A stretch of DNA of 64,000 nt from Paenibacillus sp. 1_12 (GTDB lineage: Bacteria; Bacillota; Bacilli; Paenibacillales; NBRC-103111): assembly GCF_900114475.1 (NCBI RefSeq), contig NZ_FOTE01000015.1, positions 1 to 64,000 on the forward strand, read 5' to 3'. Every line of letters begins with the position of its first letter. Position 1 is the stretch's first letter. Positions 24,908-34,007 of this stretch are shown in pieces. Both the position numbers and the translations under genes were made by a program. Under the pieces are notes generated by a model. That model did not search any database, was not told the origin of the DNA, and worked only from the letters and a program-made list of their open reading frames with translations.

Positions 24908-24958
24908 ACAACAGACCAGCTGCGCCGATGTTAAAATCCGGCGCAGCTGGTCTGTTGT
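24908..24958. terminator. 20-bp perfect inverted repeat between converging genes
   Basis: Arms 24908-24927 and 24939-24958 are perfectly complementary (core CCAGCTGCGCCG / CGGCGCAGCTGG) with an 11-base loop. It lies between the YqfQ-like gene and the ThuA-like gene, which converge. There is no long T-run, so it is a strong hairpin that probably serves both transcripts. Confidence 0.6.
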
Positions 24959-24972
24959 GGAGTCATTTACTC

Positions 24973-25704
24973 TTACTCTTTCGCCTTAATCGGTTCCAAA
25001 GGCTGGCTGTTGCCATAGTACGGATATTCACGCGTTGTTGGAGCAGCCCAGTAAACACCATTACGGATAACACGGCGCACCTGCTCATTATAGTAAGTCG
25101 GATATGATTCATGACCTGGGCGGAAGTAAAAAATCTTGCCTTGTCCACGATGGAAGGTGCAGCCGCTGCGGAACACTTCTCCACCCTCAAACCAACTAAC
25201 CAGAATCAGCTCGTCCGGAGCCGGAATATCGAAGTGCTCACCGTACATTTCCTCGGATTCCAATTCGATGTAGGAGCCGATGCCTTCAACGATCGGATGC
25301 CCTGGAGATACGACCCAGAGACGTTCCTTCTCGCCTGCTTCTCTCCATTTCAGATCGCAGGACGTGCCCATTAATTTTTTGAAAATTTTGGAGAAATGCC
25401 CGGAATGCAGTACGATCAGGCCCATTCCTTGCAGAACCCGATTATGTACACGATTTACGATCTCATCCTGCACATCACCATGCGCCTTGTGTCCCCACCA
25501 GATCAGTACGTCCGTGTTATTTAAGCGCTCCTCGGTCAAACCATGCTCAGGCTCATCGAGTGTCGCATAGGACACATCCAACTCCGTTCCCAGACCCTCC
25601 CCGATAACTTGATGAATACCGTTCGGGTAAACAGCTCGGATCTCTTCACTTTCTTGTTCATGACGAAATTCATTCCATACGATAACGCGCAGCTTTTTAC
25701 TCAT
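24973..25704 (-). CDS. ThuA-like domain protein
   Basis: The 243-aa protein has the class I glutamine-amidotransferase-like ThuA fold: [58 protein letters not shown] and a final [18 protein letters not shown]. ThuA proteins are tied to trehalose and related sugar use, with an uncertain reaction. ATG 25704 is chosen because GGAGG lies 11 bases upstream; the frame begins at 25722 but that start overlaps the ribosome site. It is divergent from an AraC regulator that probably controls it. Confidence 0.85.
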   Translation of the reverse strand: MSKKLRVIVWNEFRHEQESEEIRAVYPNGIHQVIGEGLGTELDVSYATLDEPEHGLTEERLNNTDVLIWWGHKAHGDVQDEIVNRVHNRVLQGMGLIVLHSGHFSKIFKKLMGTSCDLKWREAGEKERLWVVSPGHPIVEGIGSYIELESEEMYGEHFDIPAPDELILVSWFEGGEVFRSGCTFHRGQGKIFYFRPGHESYPTYYNEQVRRVIRNGVYWAAPTTREYPYYGNSQPLEPIKAKE

Positions 25705-25818
25705 ATTGATTATAACCTCCATATCGATTGGTTTGTAATATAACCTGTATTATAAAGGAATATACCCATAAAATGATATTCTCAAAACTGTGTGTTCTTT
25801 ATTCAAAAACGTCATATC

Positions 25819-25839
25819 CTCGCAAAACCGTGCTATACT
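25819..25839 (+). promoter_or_regulatory. Extended -10 promoter for the AraC regulator
   Basis: TGCTATACT (25831-25839) is an extended -10 element about 75 bp before the AraC start. No good -35 is found, which fits an extended -10 or activator-dependent promoter. Confidence 0.4.
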
Positions 25840-25915
25840 AGTCGATATACACAACCAAAGCGAGTATCCAATACTGGTATTAATGATTGGTTGAAGCCTG
25901 GAGGTAGACGTCAAA

Positions 25916-26827
25916 ATGTTCACAGTGCCGGAGCAAGAAGCAGAGGTTCACAATGAGCTTGTCGATTATCAAAATCCGTTACTTCGTTTGAAAATATGGC
26001 GAATTACAAGTGACGATATGAAATCCCCTGTTGTCGCTACGCCCTCCAAATTCCGCTGGCATTATCATAAGGAAGTCGAATTCATTGCTATTATTGAAGG
26101 TTCGCTCAGTGTCCAGACCAAGCATGATACACGCATGCTGCAGAGCGGGGATGTCCATGTGTTGGGCAACTCTCAGCTTCATCGCACCAAGCAGGAGAGC
26201 GAGACTCTCAATTACATCGTGTGCCAGTTTGATTTGGCGCAGCATTTTGACGAGAGCACGATGCCTTATTTGCATTATTTCAGTGAAATCCGCCGTCCGT
26301 TAGGACTTCTCAATTATATATTCAGTGAGCATTCCGATGTACAGAAACAGGCTTGCGCTATCATTATGGACATTTTCACGGAATCACAAACTAAGCAAAA
26401 AGGCTGCGAGTTAGCCATTACAGCCTCCATCCGGCGCTTGCTCCTGCTACTACTGCGGAACGATACAAACGGTGTGCTGCATGGATCGGAAAGTGATGAA
26501 CTGACACGACTGCAGCCGGCACTCGATTACGTAGAGCAGCATATGGCTGAGAAAATTACTATTGAGCAGGCATGCTCAGTACTCAATCTGAGCTACCATT
26601 ATTTTATCAAATATTTTAAAAAGGTAATGGGCTTATCCTTCGTCGATTATGTAAATTACAAGCGCATCAAAAAAGCCGAGCGACTGCTTCTTACCCAAGA
26701 TGTCAGTATTGTGGAGGTAGGCCAAGCTGTAGGCATTCCAAATATGGCGCAATTTTATAAGCTGTTTAAACGCCATAATCACTGTTCCCCGAAGGAATTC
26801 AAGCTGCGTATGAAACTCGAATCCTAA
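25916..26827 (+). CDS. AraC-family transcriptional regulator with cupin sensor
   Basis: The 303-aa protein has an N-terminal cupin-like ligand pocket (RWHYHKEVEFIAIIEGSL, SGDVHVLGNSQLHR) and a C-terminal double helix-turn-helix (about 205-300: ITIEQACSVLNLSYHYFIKY and VSIVEVGQAVGIPNMAQFYK, ending in the usual H-x-x-SPKEFK). Start has GGAGG eleven bases upstream. Divergent from the ThuA-like gene; a sugar-responsive activator of that gene is likely. Confidence 0.88.
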   Translation: MFTVPEQEAEVHNELVDYQNPLLRLKIWRITSDDMKSPVVATPSKFRWHYHKEVEFIAIIEGSLSVQTKHDTRMLQSGDVHVLGNSQLHRTKQESETLNYIVCQFDLAQHFDESTMPYLHYFSEIRRPLGLLNYIFSEHSDVQKQACAIIMDIFTESQTKQKGCELAITASIRRLLLLLLRNDTNGVLHGSESDELTRLQPALDYVEQHMAEKITIEQACSVLNLSYHYFIKYFKKVMGLSFVDYVNYKRIKKAERLLLTQDVSIVEVGQAVGIPNMAQFYKLFKRHNHCSPKEFKLRMKLES

Positions 26828-26897
26828 ATTTGATCCAATTGCCCCCTGCTACACCTCTAAATAGTCTTGGTTTTACGAACAGTATAAGGAATGACTA

Positions 26898-26918
26898 GGC
26901 TTGCGCTTCGTGCAAGCC
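26898..26918 (+). terminator. Terminator after the AraC gene
   Basis: GGCTTGC (26898-26904), loop GCTTCGT, GCAAGCC (26912-26918), then ATATTTGTTCTT. The hairpin argues against the earliest possible start of the next gene, whose frame opens inside it. Confidence 0.6.
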
Positions 26919-27029
26919 ATATTTGTTCTTCCAACAGCACCAAATTCCCCTTCTAAATCAACCTTCATGTTTGGCTCTTCCCCTCCAGTGGTAAAAACCC
27001 TAGTACAACATGATATGGGGGAACAGCAG

Positions 27030-29399
27030 ATGACTATTCAAATCAAACTAAAAATCGCAGTAATGTCCTTTCTTTTTCTCATCGTGATAGCTGGACTTGG
27101 AACAGTCAGTGTGGCATGGTGCTGGAATTCGTATATGAATATATATCGGGCTATTGATATCTCAGCGCTAAGTAAAGAGCCTCCGCGATCCACGGTTTTT
27201 TATGACAGCAATGGAGAAGTCATCACCGAGCTCACAAATTCCCGGATGGAATACATGACTCTCGACCAATTCCCGAAGTCGGTGCAGGAAGCTGTTATTG
27301 CCGTTGAGGATGCGCGGTTCCGCGAGCATCAAGGTATCGATTTCAGTGGAATTGCTCGGGCTCTTTATCATAACTGGAAGTCTGGGGAGACTGTTCAAGG
27401 GGGCAGCACCATCACACAGCAGCTTGCCAAAACCTTGCTGTTCTCACCCGAGCAGACCTATTCCCGCAAAATCAATGAAGCTGTCGCATCCATCAAAATA
27501 GAAAATGAATATTCCAAGGATCAAATATTAGAGCTCTACTTAAATTATATTTATTTTGGTGAAGGCTCATGGGGGCTGGAGCGGGCTTCCCAATCGTATT
27601 TTGGCAAAAAGGCGCTGGATTTAACATTAGCGGAAAGTGCCTTATTGGCAGCCATTCCAAAGTCCCCCACCAACTACTCACCCGTAAAAAAGCCCGAACA
27701 GTCCAAGGAACGGCGGAATCTGGTGTTGAATCTGATGGCTGAGCAAGGGCGAATTACGCAGGCAGATCGGGATCGTGCCCGCAATGAAGATATCAAGCTT
27801 TCCCTTCGAACTGAACCGAAGGTTGCCAAACATCCTTCTTTTATCGATCATGTCATCAACGAGGCCATAGACAAATACGGCTTAACCGAACAGCAGATTT
27901 TATCCTCCGGCTACCATATTTACACGACGATGGCGCCTACTGTCCAAAATGCAGCGGAGGAAGTATACAAAGATCCTTCCTATTTCCCTGAGGATGCAGG
28001 CGGATTGCAAAGCGGGATCGCTCTGATGCAGCCGCAAACCGGTGCTGTTCTTGGCATTGTAGGCTCCCGCAATTCGAAGCAAGAGTTCCGTGAGTTCAAT
28101 TATGCTACTCAAAATGAACGTCAGCCTGGTTCAACCATCAAGCCTATTCTTGTCTATGCGCCAGCGCTAAGTGATGGGTTTGGACCAAGGGATAAAATCT
28201 TTGATGCGGAAACCGACTTTGGGGGTGCCTATACACCGATGAATTATATGCGGCAGATTCACGGCTGGGTCACATTAGAAGAAGCATTGGTTCAATCCTA
28301 CAATATTCCGGCTGTAGCTTTGTTAAAGGAAATCGGGATCGATCAGGGGTTGGATTTTGCCAGCAAAGCAGGACTACCCTTGCTGCCAGAGGATCGAACC
28401 CTGGGAATCGCCTTAGGCGGAATGAGCAGAGGGACCTCTCCACTCGCGATGGCTCAAGCCTATACCTTATTCGCCAACAATGGGAACTTAGCTAAAGCTT
28501 ATGCAATTACGAAGATCGTTGATAGAAACGGGCAATTGGTCGGTTCGGAGTCTGTTCCCGTTCTGGAACCGCTGCTTGACCCAAGCTCCGCCTACACCAT
28601 GACCAAAATGCTCGAAAAGGTTGTCAATGAGGGAACCGGACAAAACGCTCAGATGGATCGTCCTGTTGCCGGCAAAACCGGTACGACCCAGCTTCCCGAT
28701 ATTCCGGAGTTCAAGGATAAATACGGCAACCAAATCGATGGCACCAAGGATGCCTGGTTTGTCGGTTATACGCCCGAGCTTGTTGCAGCCGTTTGGCTCG
28801 GCTACGATAAAACGAATAAAGAGCATTACCTGTCAACGACAGGTGGCCGATACCCCGCAGCTTTGTTTAAGGAGGTCGTCAGCCGCGCTCTGCAGGATGC
28901 TCCTGTAGTTGATTTCGAAGAGCCTGAAGCGTATGCCTTTGTTCGAGGAGGCAGCAAAAGAATCAATGGAGAACAAGAAGCAATCCTGCTTGCCGCAGCA
29001 GCTGCTGAGAAAGCAGCCAGAGATAAGGAAGAAGCCCTGAAGCAAGCCAAGCTGGCCAAAGCCGAGGCCGACAAAGCTGCAGCACTCGCTGTCAAGGCGG
29101 GAGCAAGCAAAGAAAAATCTTCAGACACGAAAAAGGACAACGGCAAGCAGACCCCTGTTCCATCTAATGCAGATAAGAATAAAACGCAAACGGCAGCAAA
29201 TGAACCCAAGAAAGATACAAGTACTAAGAGCAGTGTCAGCAGCGATAAATCCGCAGCTGGTAAGGATCAGAAAACTACTGCCGTGTCCAAAGACGCGAAT
29301 GACAAGAACAAAGATAAAAATGAAGCGGTCAACAGCAAAAATAACAAAGACACTAAAGACAACAAAAACAATAACGAATCCCCTAAAAAAACTAAATAG
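27030..29399 (+). CDS. Class A penicillin-binding protein (PBP1-type)
   Basis: The 789-aa bifunctional enzyme polymerises and crosslinks peptidoglycan. After one membrane helix (about 5-30) it has the GT51 glycosyltransferase domain (EDARFREHQGIDFSGIARAL, GGSTITQQLAKTLL, KINEAVASIKIE) and a transpeptidase domain with the active serine in GSTIKP, SYN in QSYNIPA, and KTGTT. The last 150 residues are a Lys/Asn/Ala/Asp-rich disordered tail. ATG 27030 is preferred because GGGGGA lies seven bases upstream and a terminator covers the first codons of the longer reading from 26901. Confidence 0.92.
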   Translation: MTIQIKLKIAVMSFLFLIVIAGLGTVSVAWCWNSYMNIYRAIDISALSKEPPRSTVFYDSNGEVITELTNSRMEYMTLDQFPKSVQEAVIAVEDARFREHQGIDFSGIARALYHNWKSGETVQGGSTITQQLAKTLLFSPEQTYSRKINEAVASIKIENEYSKDQILELYLNYIYFGEGSWGLERASQSYFGKKALDLTLAESALLAAIPKSPTNYSPVKKPEQSKERRNLVLNLMAEQGRITQADRDRARNEDIKLSLRTEPKVAKHPSFIDHVINEAIDKYGLTEQQILSSGYHIYTTMAPTVQNAAEEVYKDPSYFPEDAGGLQSGIALMQPQTGAVLGIVGSRNSKQEFREFNYATQNERQPGSTIKPILVYAPALSDGFGPRDKIFDAETDFGGAYTPMNYMRQIHGWVTLEEALVQSYNIPAVALLKEIGIDQGLDFASKAGLPLLPEDRTLGIALGGMSRGTSPLAMAQAYTLFANNGNLAKAYAITKIVDRNGQLVGSESVPVLEPLLDPSSAYTMTKMLEKVVNEGTGQNAQMDRPVAGKTGTTQLPDIPEFKDKYGNQIDGTKDAWFVGYTPELVAAVWLGYDKTNKEHYLSTTGGRYPAALFKEVVSRALQDAPVVDFEEPEAYAFVRGGSKRINGEQEAILLAAAAAEKAARDKEEALKQAKLAKAEADKAAALAVKAGASKEKSSDTKKDNGKQTPVPSNADKNKTQTAANEPKKDTSTKSSVSSDKSAAGKDQKTTAVSKDANDKNKDKNEAVNSKNNKDTKDNKNNNESPKKTK

Positions 29400-29427
29400 G
29401 TCATAAACCAGAAACCCTGTAAACAAC

Positions 29428-29472
29428 AAAACAGGAGCCATGCAGCCTCTTACTCGCCGCTTGCTCCTGTTT
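29428..29472 (+). terminator. Terminator after the class A PBP
   Basis: AAACAGGAGC (29429-29438) pairs with GCTCCTGTTT (29463-29472), followed by GGTGTTTATT. It also faces the end of the siderophore-binding gene coming from the right. Confidence 0.65.
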
Positions 29473-29513
29473 GGTGTTTATTATGATTGTTTATTTATTC
29501 CACGCCTGTTTAC

Positions 29514-30524
29514 CTATTTCAAACCTTTATCGACTTCATCGATCATCGCAGCAACGGAAATCAAGCCGCCGCCGGATAAATACCAGTAGTTCGCATCCAG
29601 ATAAACAATGTTGCCGTTTTTGTAAGCATTCGTTTTCTTGACCAATTCGTTTTCGATGACTTGTTTAGCTGTTGTTTTGCTTTCGCCTACAGCCGTTTCA
29701 CGGTCAACAACAAACAGGTAATCCGGATTTTTTTCAACAATATATTCAAAAGAGATCGATTGACCGTGTGTCGACACTTCAATGTTTTTCTCAGCAGGAA
29801 CCACATTCAGTACATCATGGATAATCCCGAAGCGAGAGCCAGGTCCATAAGCCGTTACTTTGCCTCCGCTAACCAAGGTAATCAGAGCTTTTTTGTCAGG
29901 GGCTGCGGCTTTGGCGTTAACTTTCTTGATTGTTTCATTGATTTTTGCCAATTCTGCATCAACTGCTGCTTCTTTACCAAACAGCTTGCCTATGATTTTG
30001 GAGTTTTCCGTGAATGAATCCATATAACGTTTCGCATCCACGCCTACGAATACAGTCGGTGCAATTTTACTCAGCTCTGCATAAGAAGCATTCTGTCTGC
30101 CTGAAATCAGGATCAAGTCAGGACTCATCGCACTGATCTTTTCAAAATCCGGCTCTTGCAGGGTTCCGATATTTTTATATTTGGCATCTTTGTATTTAGC
30201 CAGATATGGAGGAAGACTCGATTGTGCTACCCCTGTGACTTCAATTCCTAATTTATCCAAAGTATCGAGCATACCGTAGTCAAACACAACGACTTTTTTC
30301 GGATTTGTTTTGACCTTGGTTTCTCCTAATTGATGCTTAATTGTAAGCTCAGTCGGAGCGGCAGGCGTAGCTGCTGGAGCCGTTGTGGACGCAGCAGGTG
30401 CTGGCGTCGATGCAGCCGGAGCTTTGGCAGTTTCATTGGAAGCGGTCGAACCGCAGGCAGCAGCAACAAGAGCAAGCATAAGCATACATACTAACATAAA
30501 TAAATTTCTTTTCACTCTGTTCAC
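29514..30524 (-). CDS. yclQ: Siderophore-binding lipoprotein, YclQ/FatB type
   Basis: The 336-aa lipoprotein captures a ferric siderophore outside the membrane. It has a lipobox LVAAAC (Cys24), an Ala/Pro linker, then the PeriBP fold with KKVVVFDYGMLDTLDKLGIE, EPDFEKISAMSPDLILISGR, YGPGSRFGIIHDVLNV and NPDYLFVVDRETAVGE. These closely follow YclQ (petrobactin) and FatB. It is the last gene of the nitroreductase/yclNOP operon, 61 bp after the ATPase, with a hairpin between them. Confidence 0.9.
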   Translation of the reverse strand: MNRVKRNLFMLVCMLMLALVAAACGSTASNETAKAPAASTPAPAASTTAPAATPAAPTELTIKHQLGETKVKTNPKKVVVFDYGMLDTLDKLGIEVTGVAQSSLPPYLAKYKDAKYKNIGTLQEPDFEKISAMSPDLILISGRQNASYAELSKIAPTVFVGVDAKRYMDSFTENSKIIGKLFGKEAAVDAELAKINETIKKVNAKAAAPDKKALITLVSGGKVTAYGPGSRFGIIHDVLNVVPAEKNIEVSTHGQSISFEYIVEKNPDYLFVVDRETAVGESKTTAKQVIENELVKKTNAYKNGNIVYLDANYWYLSGGGLISVAAMIDEVDKGLK

Positions 30525-30555
30525 CTCTATAATTTTTTTTATTTGTACTCATGCA

Positions 30556-30584
30556 CAAACGTTAGTTAACTGAGCCAACGTTTG
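30556..30584. promoter_or_regulatory. Intercistronic hairpin between yclP and yclQ
   Basis: CAAACGTT (30556-30563) pairs with AACGTTTG (30577-30584). A stem here can protect the downstream binding-protein message and raise its dose over the permease genes, as in many importer operons. Confidence 0.45.
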
Positions 30585-30585
30585 A

Positions 30586-31344
30586 TTATGAGAAATAAAC
30601 ACATATTTTATTACCGTTAATCGTTTCAATCTGAATGTCCATATCGTATACTTCCTTCAATACCTCGGAGTTGATGATCTCGTCAGTTGTGCCCTCTTTG
30701 ACGACCTTTCCATCCTTGAGTGCTACGATATAGTCGGAATAACAGGAAGCAAAATTGATGTCATGCAGCACGAGAACGATCGTTTTGCCCAGCTCGCTGA
30801 CCATTCTTTGCAGCACCTTCATAATTTGCACGGAATGCTTCATATCCAGGTTATTGAGCGGCTCATCCAGCAATATGTATTCCGTATTCTGCGCGACCAC
30901 CATGGCGATGTAAGCCCTTTGCCGCTGACCGCCGCTTAATTGATCCAGATATTTGTCCTGGATATCCTCCAGGTCCATATAAACAATCGCCTCATCCACA
31001 TACTTCCAATCCTCTGGAGTTAATCTACCTTGAGAGTAGGGAAACCGTCCAAAGCTGACCAATTCCTTGATCGTCAGACGAATATTGATATGATTGGATT
31101 GCTTGAGAATCGATATTTTTCGGGCCATATCATTGCTCTTCCACTTGCCAATCTCCTTATCCTCGATGAGCACCTCTCCGCTATCCTTGGTGATCAGCCG
31201 GCTGATGATAGACAAAAGCGTGCTTTTGCCAGCTCCGTTCGGACCAATGAATGAGGTGATCTTGCCCTTGGCAATCTGGACCGATACATCATCGACGACA
31301 TTTTTGTTACCGTATCGTTTGGATACCCGTCTTACATCTACCAC
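30586..31344 (-). CDS. yclP: Siderophore ABC importer ATPase, YclP type
   Basis: The 252-aa protein powers uptake through the YclN/YclO permeases. Walker A GPNGAGKST, signature LSGGQRQRAYIAM and Walker B YILLDEPLNNLD are intact, with the FepC-type H-loop LVLHDINFAS. It starts at GTG 31344 with AAAGGAG eight bases upstream and overlaps the end of the preceding permease gene by seven bases. Confidence 0.93.
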   Translation of the reverse strand: MVDVRRVSKRYGNKNVVDDVSVQIAKGKITSFIGPNGAGKSTLLSIISRLITKDSGEVLIEDKEIGKWKSNDMARKISILKQSNHINIRLTIKELVSFGRFPYSQGRLTPEDWKYVDEAIVYMDLEDIQDKYLDQLSGGQRQRAYIAMVVAQNTEYILLDEPLNNLDMKHSVQIMKVLQRMVSELGKTIVLVLHDINFASCYSDYIVALKDGKVVKEGTTDEIINSEVLKEVYDMDIQIETINGNKICVYFS

Positions 31345-32288
31345 GATTTATTCTCCTTTAACAGCAAGTAAATAAAGTAAATACCGCCGATCAAATTGAT
31401 CACTACGCTGACGGTCGTTGTGAACGTAAATACCCGCTCGACGATTAACTGCCCGCCAACCAAAGCAACGATACTGATCAGAATCGATCCGGGAATTAAT
31501 ATGCTGTGCCGGTACGTCCTGAACATCTGATGGGCCACATTCGCTACCAGCAGTCCAAGGAAGGTAATCGGACCGACCAGGGCAGTCGATATGGAAATGA
31601 GAATGGCAACAAGGATCAGCAATCTTTTGACTACATGATCGTAATTGATGCCGAGATTAATCGCATGCTCCTTCCCCAGCGACAGCACATCCAGGTACTT
31701 GGCGAATTTCCAGAAATAGACCGCTACGCCGAGCACAACAATAAAGGAAACCGTAAGCAGATCAGAGCCGATCCGATTAAAGCTGGCAAACATTTTATCC
31801 TGCACATGCAAAAACTCGTTCGGGTCGATCATTACCTGCATAAAAGACGAAACACTTTGGAACAAGGTGCCCATTATGATGCCGATCAGCAGCAGGAAAT
31901 AGATGTTTTGACCATCTCTCTTGAAAATGACCTTATACAGCACCCCTGAGAACACAACCATCAAACCTACAGAAGCCGCAAAATGCATATGCTTGCTCAT
32001 CAGTGACAGTGCTGCAGAACCAAAGAAATAGACGATAAACGTTTGGAAAAGCATATACAGCGAATCCAGTCCAAGTATACTTGGCGTCAAAATCCGGTTG
32101 TTCGTAATTGTCTGGAACACCATCGTAGAAAACGCGATGGCAGCAGCCGTCAGTACGATTGCTAGAATTTTGATTCCTCGTCTGGGCAGCACATAACCCC
32201 AGTTAGTGCCGGATTGAATAAACATAAACGTAATGATGAGTGACAGTGCGACCACGGCCAAAATCGTGATTTTGACTTTATTATGCAT
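31338..32288 (-). CDS. yclO: Siderophore ABC importer permease, YclO type
   Basis: The 316-aa FecCD-family membrane protein has about nine hydrophobic segments and the cytoplasmic contact region GLNYDHVVKRLL-type helix (LGINYDHVVKRLLILVA) followed by GPITFLGLLVANVAHQ. It forms the channel with YclN. Start overlaps the yclN stop by eight bases. Confidence 0.92.
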   Translation of the reverse strand: MHNKVKITILAVVALSLIITFMFIQSGTNWGYVLPRRGIKILAIVLTAAAIAFSTMVFQTITNNRILTPSILGLDSLYMLFQTFIVYFFGSAALSLMSKHMHFAASVGLMVVFSGVLYKVIFKRDGQNIYFLLLIGIIMGTLFQSVSSFMQVMIDPNEFLHVQDKMFASFNRIGSDLLTVSFIVVLGVAVYFWKFAKYLDVLSLGKEHAINLGINYDHVVKRLLILVAILISISTALVGPITFLGLLVANVAHQMFRTYRHSILIPGSILISIVALVGGQLIVERVFTFTTTVSVVINLIGGIYFIYLLLKENKSW

Positions 32289-33231
32289 AAGCCTTTCTCC
32301 TCAACAGCAGGTACAGAAAAATCCCGCTCCCTATAACACCAACCGTAAGGCCTATCGAAATCTCATACGGATAAATGATGACCCGACCGAAAATGTCACA
32401 AAACAACACGAAGGCTGCGCCCAATAAGGCGGTATGACTCAAGCTTTTTTTGAGATGGTCGCCTTGATACAGCGTGACGATATTGGGAATGATCAGCCCG
32501 AGAAACGGAATCATACCGACGGTAATAATAACAACGGAGGTGACCAAGGCCACAATAACCAGCCCGATGTTGACCACCTGCTTGTAATTCAGCCCGAGAT
32601 TGATTGAGAACTCCTCACCCATCCCTGCTACAGTAAACTTGTTAGCAAACATATAGGCAAGAATCACTAGCGGAATACTGATATACAGCATTTCATAGCG
32701 GCCTTTCATGATCATCGAAAAATCCCCATGCAGCCAAGCCGAAATACTTTGAATCAAATCATGCTTGTAAGCAAAAAACGTCGTCGACGAGCTGACGATT
32801 TGTCCGAACATCAGTCCTACCAATGGGATGAAAATGACATCCTTATACTTAACCTTGTCTAATATTTTCATGAAAATGAACGTCCCCAGCAAGGCAAAAG
32901 CACAGGAAACAAGCATCATTTGCATCGGGCTGGCGGTAGTAAACACCATTAAGGAAACCAATATTCCGAATCGCGCCGAATCCTCGGTCCCTGCCGTTGT
33001 CGGCGAAACGAATTTATTACGGGTTAGCTGCTGCATAATGAGACCGATCACACTCATGCTGACACCGGCAATAATCAGACTGATTAAACGTGGGAAGCGG
33101 CTGATAAACAGGATCTCCCATTGATCCTCTGTCAATTTGAATAGATGCAGCGGACTGATATCCTTTACACCAATAAACACTGAACAAAAGGATAAAATCA
33201 CGATCGCAATGACTAAATATCTTTGTTTCAT
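32281..33231 (-). CDS. yclN: Siderophore ABC importer permease, YclN type
   Basis: The 316-aa FecCD permease carries LISLIIAGVSMSVIGLIMQQ, then NKFVSPTTAGTEDSARFG, and the conserved GMIPFLGLIIPNIVTLYQGD region. It pairs with YclO. Its start overlaps the nitroreductase stop by four bases (ATGA), so the five genes are one transcript. Confidence 0.92.
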   Translation of the reverse strand: MKQRYLVIAIVILSFCSVFIGVKDISPLHLFKLTEDQWEILFISRFPRLISLIIAGVSMSVIGLIMQQLTRNKFVSPTTAGTEDSARFGILVSLMVFTTASPMQMMLVSCAFALLGTFIFMKILDKVKYKDVIFIPLVGLMFGQIVSSSTTFFAYKHDLIQSISAWLHGDFSMIMKGRYEMLYISIPLVILAYMFANKFTVAGMGEEFSINLGLNYKQVVNIGLVIVALVTSVVIITVGMIPFLGLIIPNIVTLYQGDHLKKSLSHTALLGAAFVLFCDIFGRVIIYPYEISIGLTVGVIGSGIFLYLLLRRKAYA

Positions 33232-33797
33232 AAGGCTTGATCGATAACCGTAATGCGTTCAGCTGCGGGAATTCTCGGTTGTGCATTCGGAATTTGCTCC
33301 GGATATCCTACATGCAAGCTGCCTATCGCTCTTTCCCCCGGCTCGATGCCCAAGGCTTCGCGGAAGGCGTTGTCAGACAGCAGTGGGTAGCTCTCCCATA
33401 CCAAGCCAATCCCCTGTTCCCAAGCTAACAGGCTAAAATTATGAATCAGACAGCTTGTAGAGGCATAATCCTCTTCACGAACGCTAATCGCTGGATTTTC
33501 CTTCATCACAACGACAACGAACGTCGGGACCGCCATAAATTTATCATAAAATTTTTGTCCGAGCTCCTTAGCTTTTTCCGGGTCTCTCTCTCTTTTTCCC
33601 ACATTGTTACGGCTGATTTCGGCGATACGCTTGCGCCCTTCTCCACGGACAATCACAAACCGCCAAGGCTGTGTCATCTTATGGTTTGGCACCCATACCG
33701 CAGTGTCTAGCAGCTCGGTAACAAGCTCAACGGGAACTTCACGGCTTTGAAATCTGTGAACGGACCGTCTTTCTTTTAAAAGCTGTGCTAAATTCAT
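33228..33797 (-). CDS. Nitroreductase-family flavoprotein
   Basis: The 189-aa protein has the FMN nitroreductase fold: ERRSVHRFQSREVP at the N-terminus, WVPNHKMTQPWRFVIVRG, and a C-terminal GLVWESYPLLSDNAFREALGIEPGERAIGSLHVGYPE. It transfers electrons from NAD(P)H through FMN. As first gene of a Fur-controlled siderophore operon it may reduce ferric siderophore or supply flavin electrons; this is inferred from position. Start has GGGG seven bases upstream. Confidence 0.85.
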   Translation of the reverse strand: MNLAQLLKERRSVHRFQSREVPVELVTELLDTAVWVPNHKMTQPWRFVIVRGEGRKRIAEISRNNVGKRERDPEKAKELGQKFYDKFMAVPTFVVVVMKENPAISVREEDYASTSCLIHNFSLLAWEQGIGLVWESYPLLSDNAFREALGIEPGERAIGSLHVGYPEQIPNAQPRIPAAERITVIDQAL

Positions 33798-33880
33798 ATT
33801 TCTTCCCCCAGCATATAGTCAAGATCAGATTGAATTGCTAATAAGCTAAACCCCTAAAAGAGTGGTTGATAAAAAATCGT

Positions 33881-33899
33881 GATAGTAATAATCATTCTC
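33881..33899. promoter_or_regulatory. Fur box of the nitroreductase/yclNOPQ operon
   Basis: GATAGTAATAATCATTCTC matches 16 of 19 bases of the consensus GATAATGATAATCATTATC. It lies 84 bp before the nitroreductase start, so iron should repress the whole importer operon. Confidence 0.75.
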
Positions 33900-33915
33900 A
33901 CTTCGATATCATAAA

Positions 33916-33939
33916 ACAGCCATCCTCTACTGAGAATGG
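33916..33939 (-). terminator. Terminator of the Btr-like gene
   Basis: On the minus strand CCATTCTC-AGTA-GAGGATGG (33939-33920) forms a hairpin with one mismatch, followed by CTGTTTTAT. It lies about 70 bases past the stop codon. Confidence 0.5.
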
Positions 33940-34007
33940 ACTTTTCTGTAACAGGCTTGGATATTCCTATTTGTAAAAAGTTCGTGCATCGGTGTCTATA
34001 TGGTATT

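Noticed and set aside
26901-27029. 43-residue N-terminal extension of the class A PBP
   Set aside because: The extension begins inside the terminator of the preceding gene and has no ribosome site; ATG 27030 has a good one.
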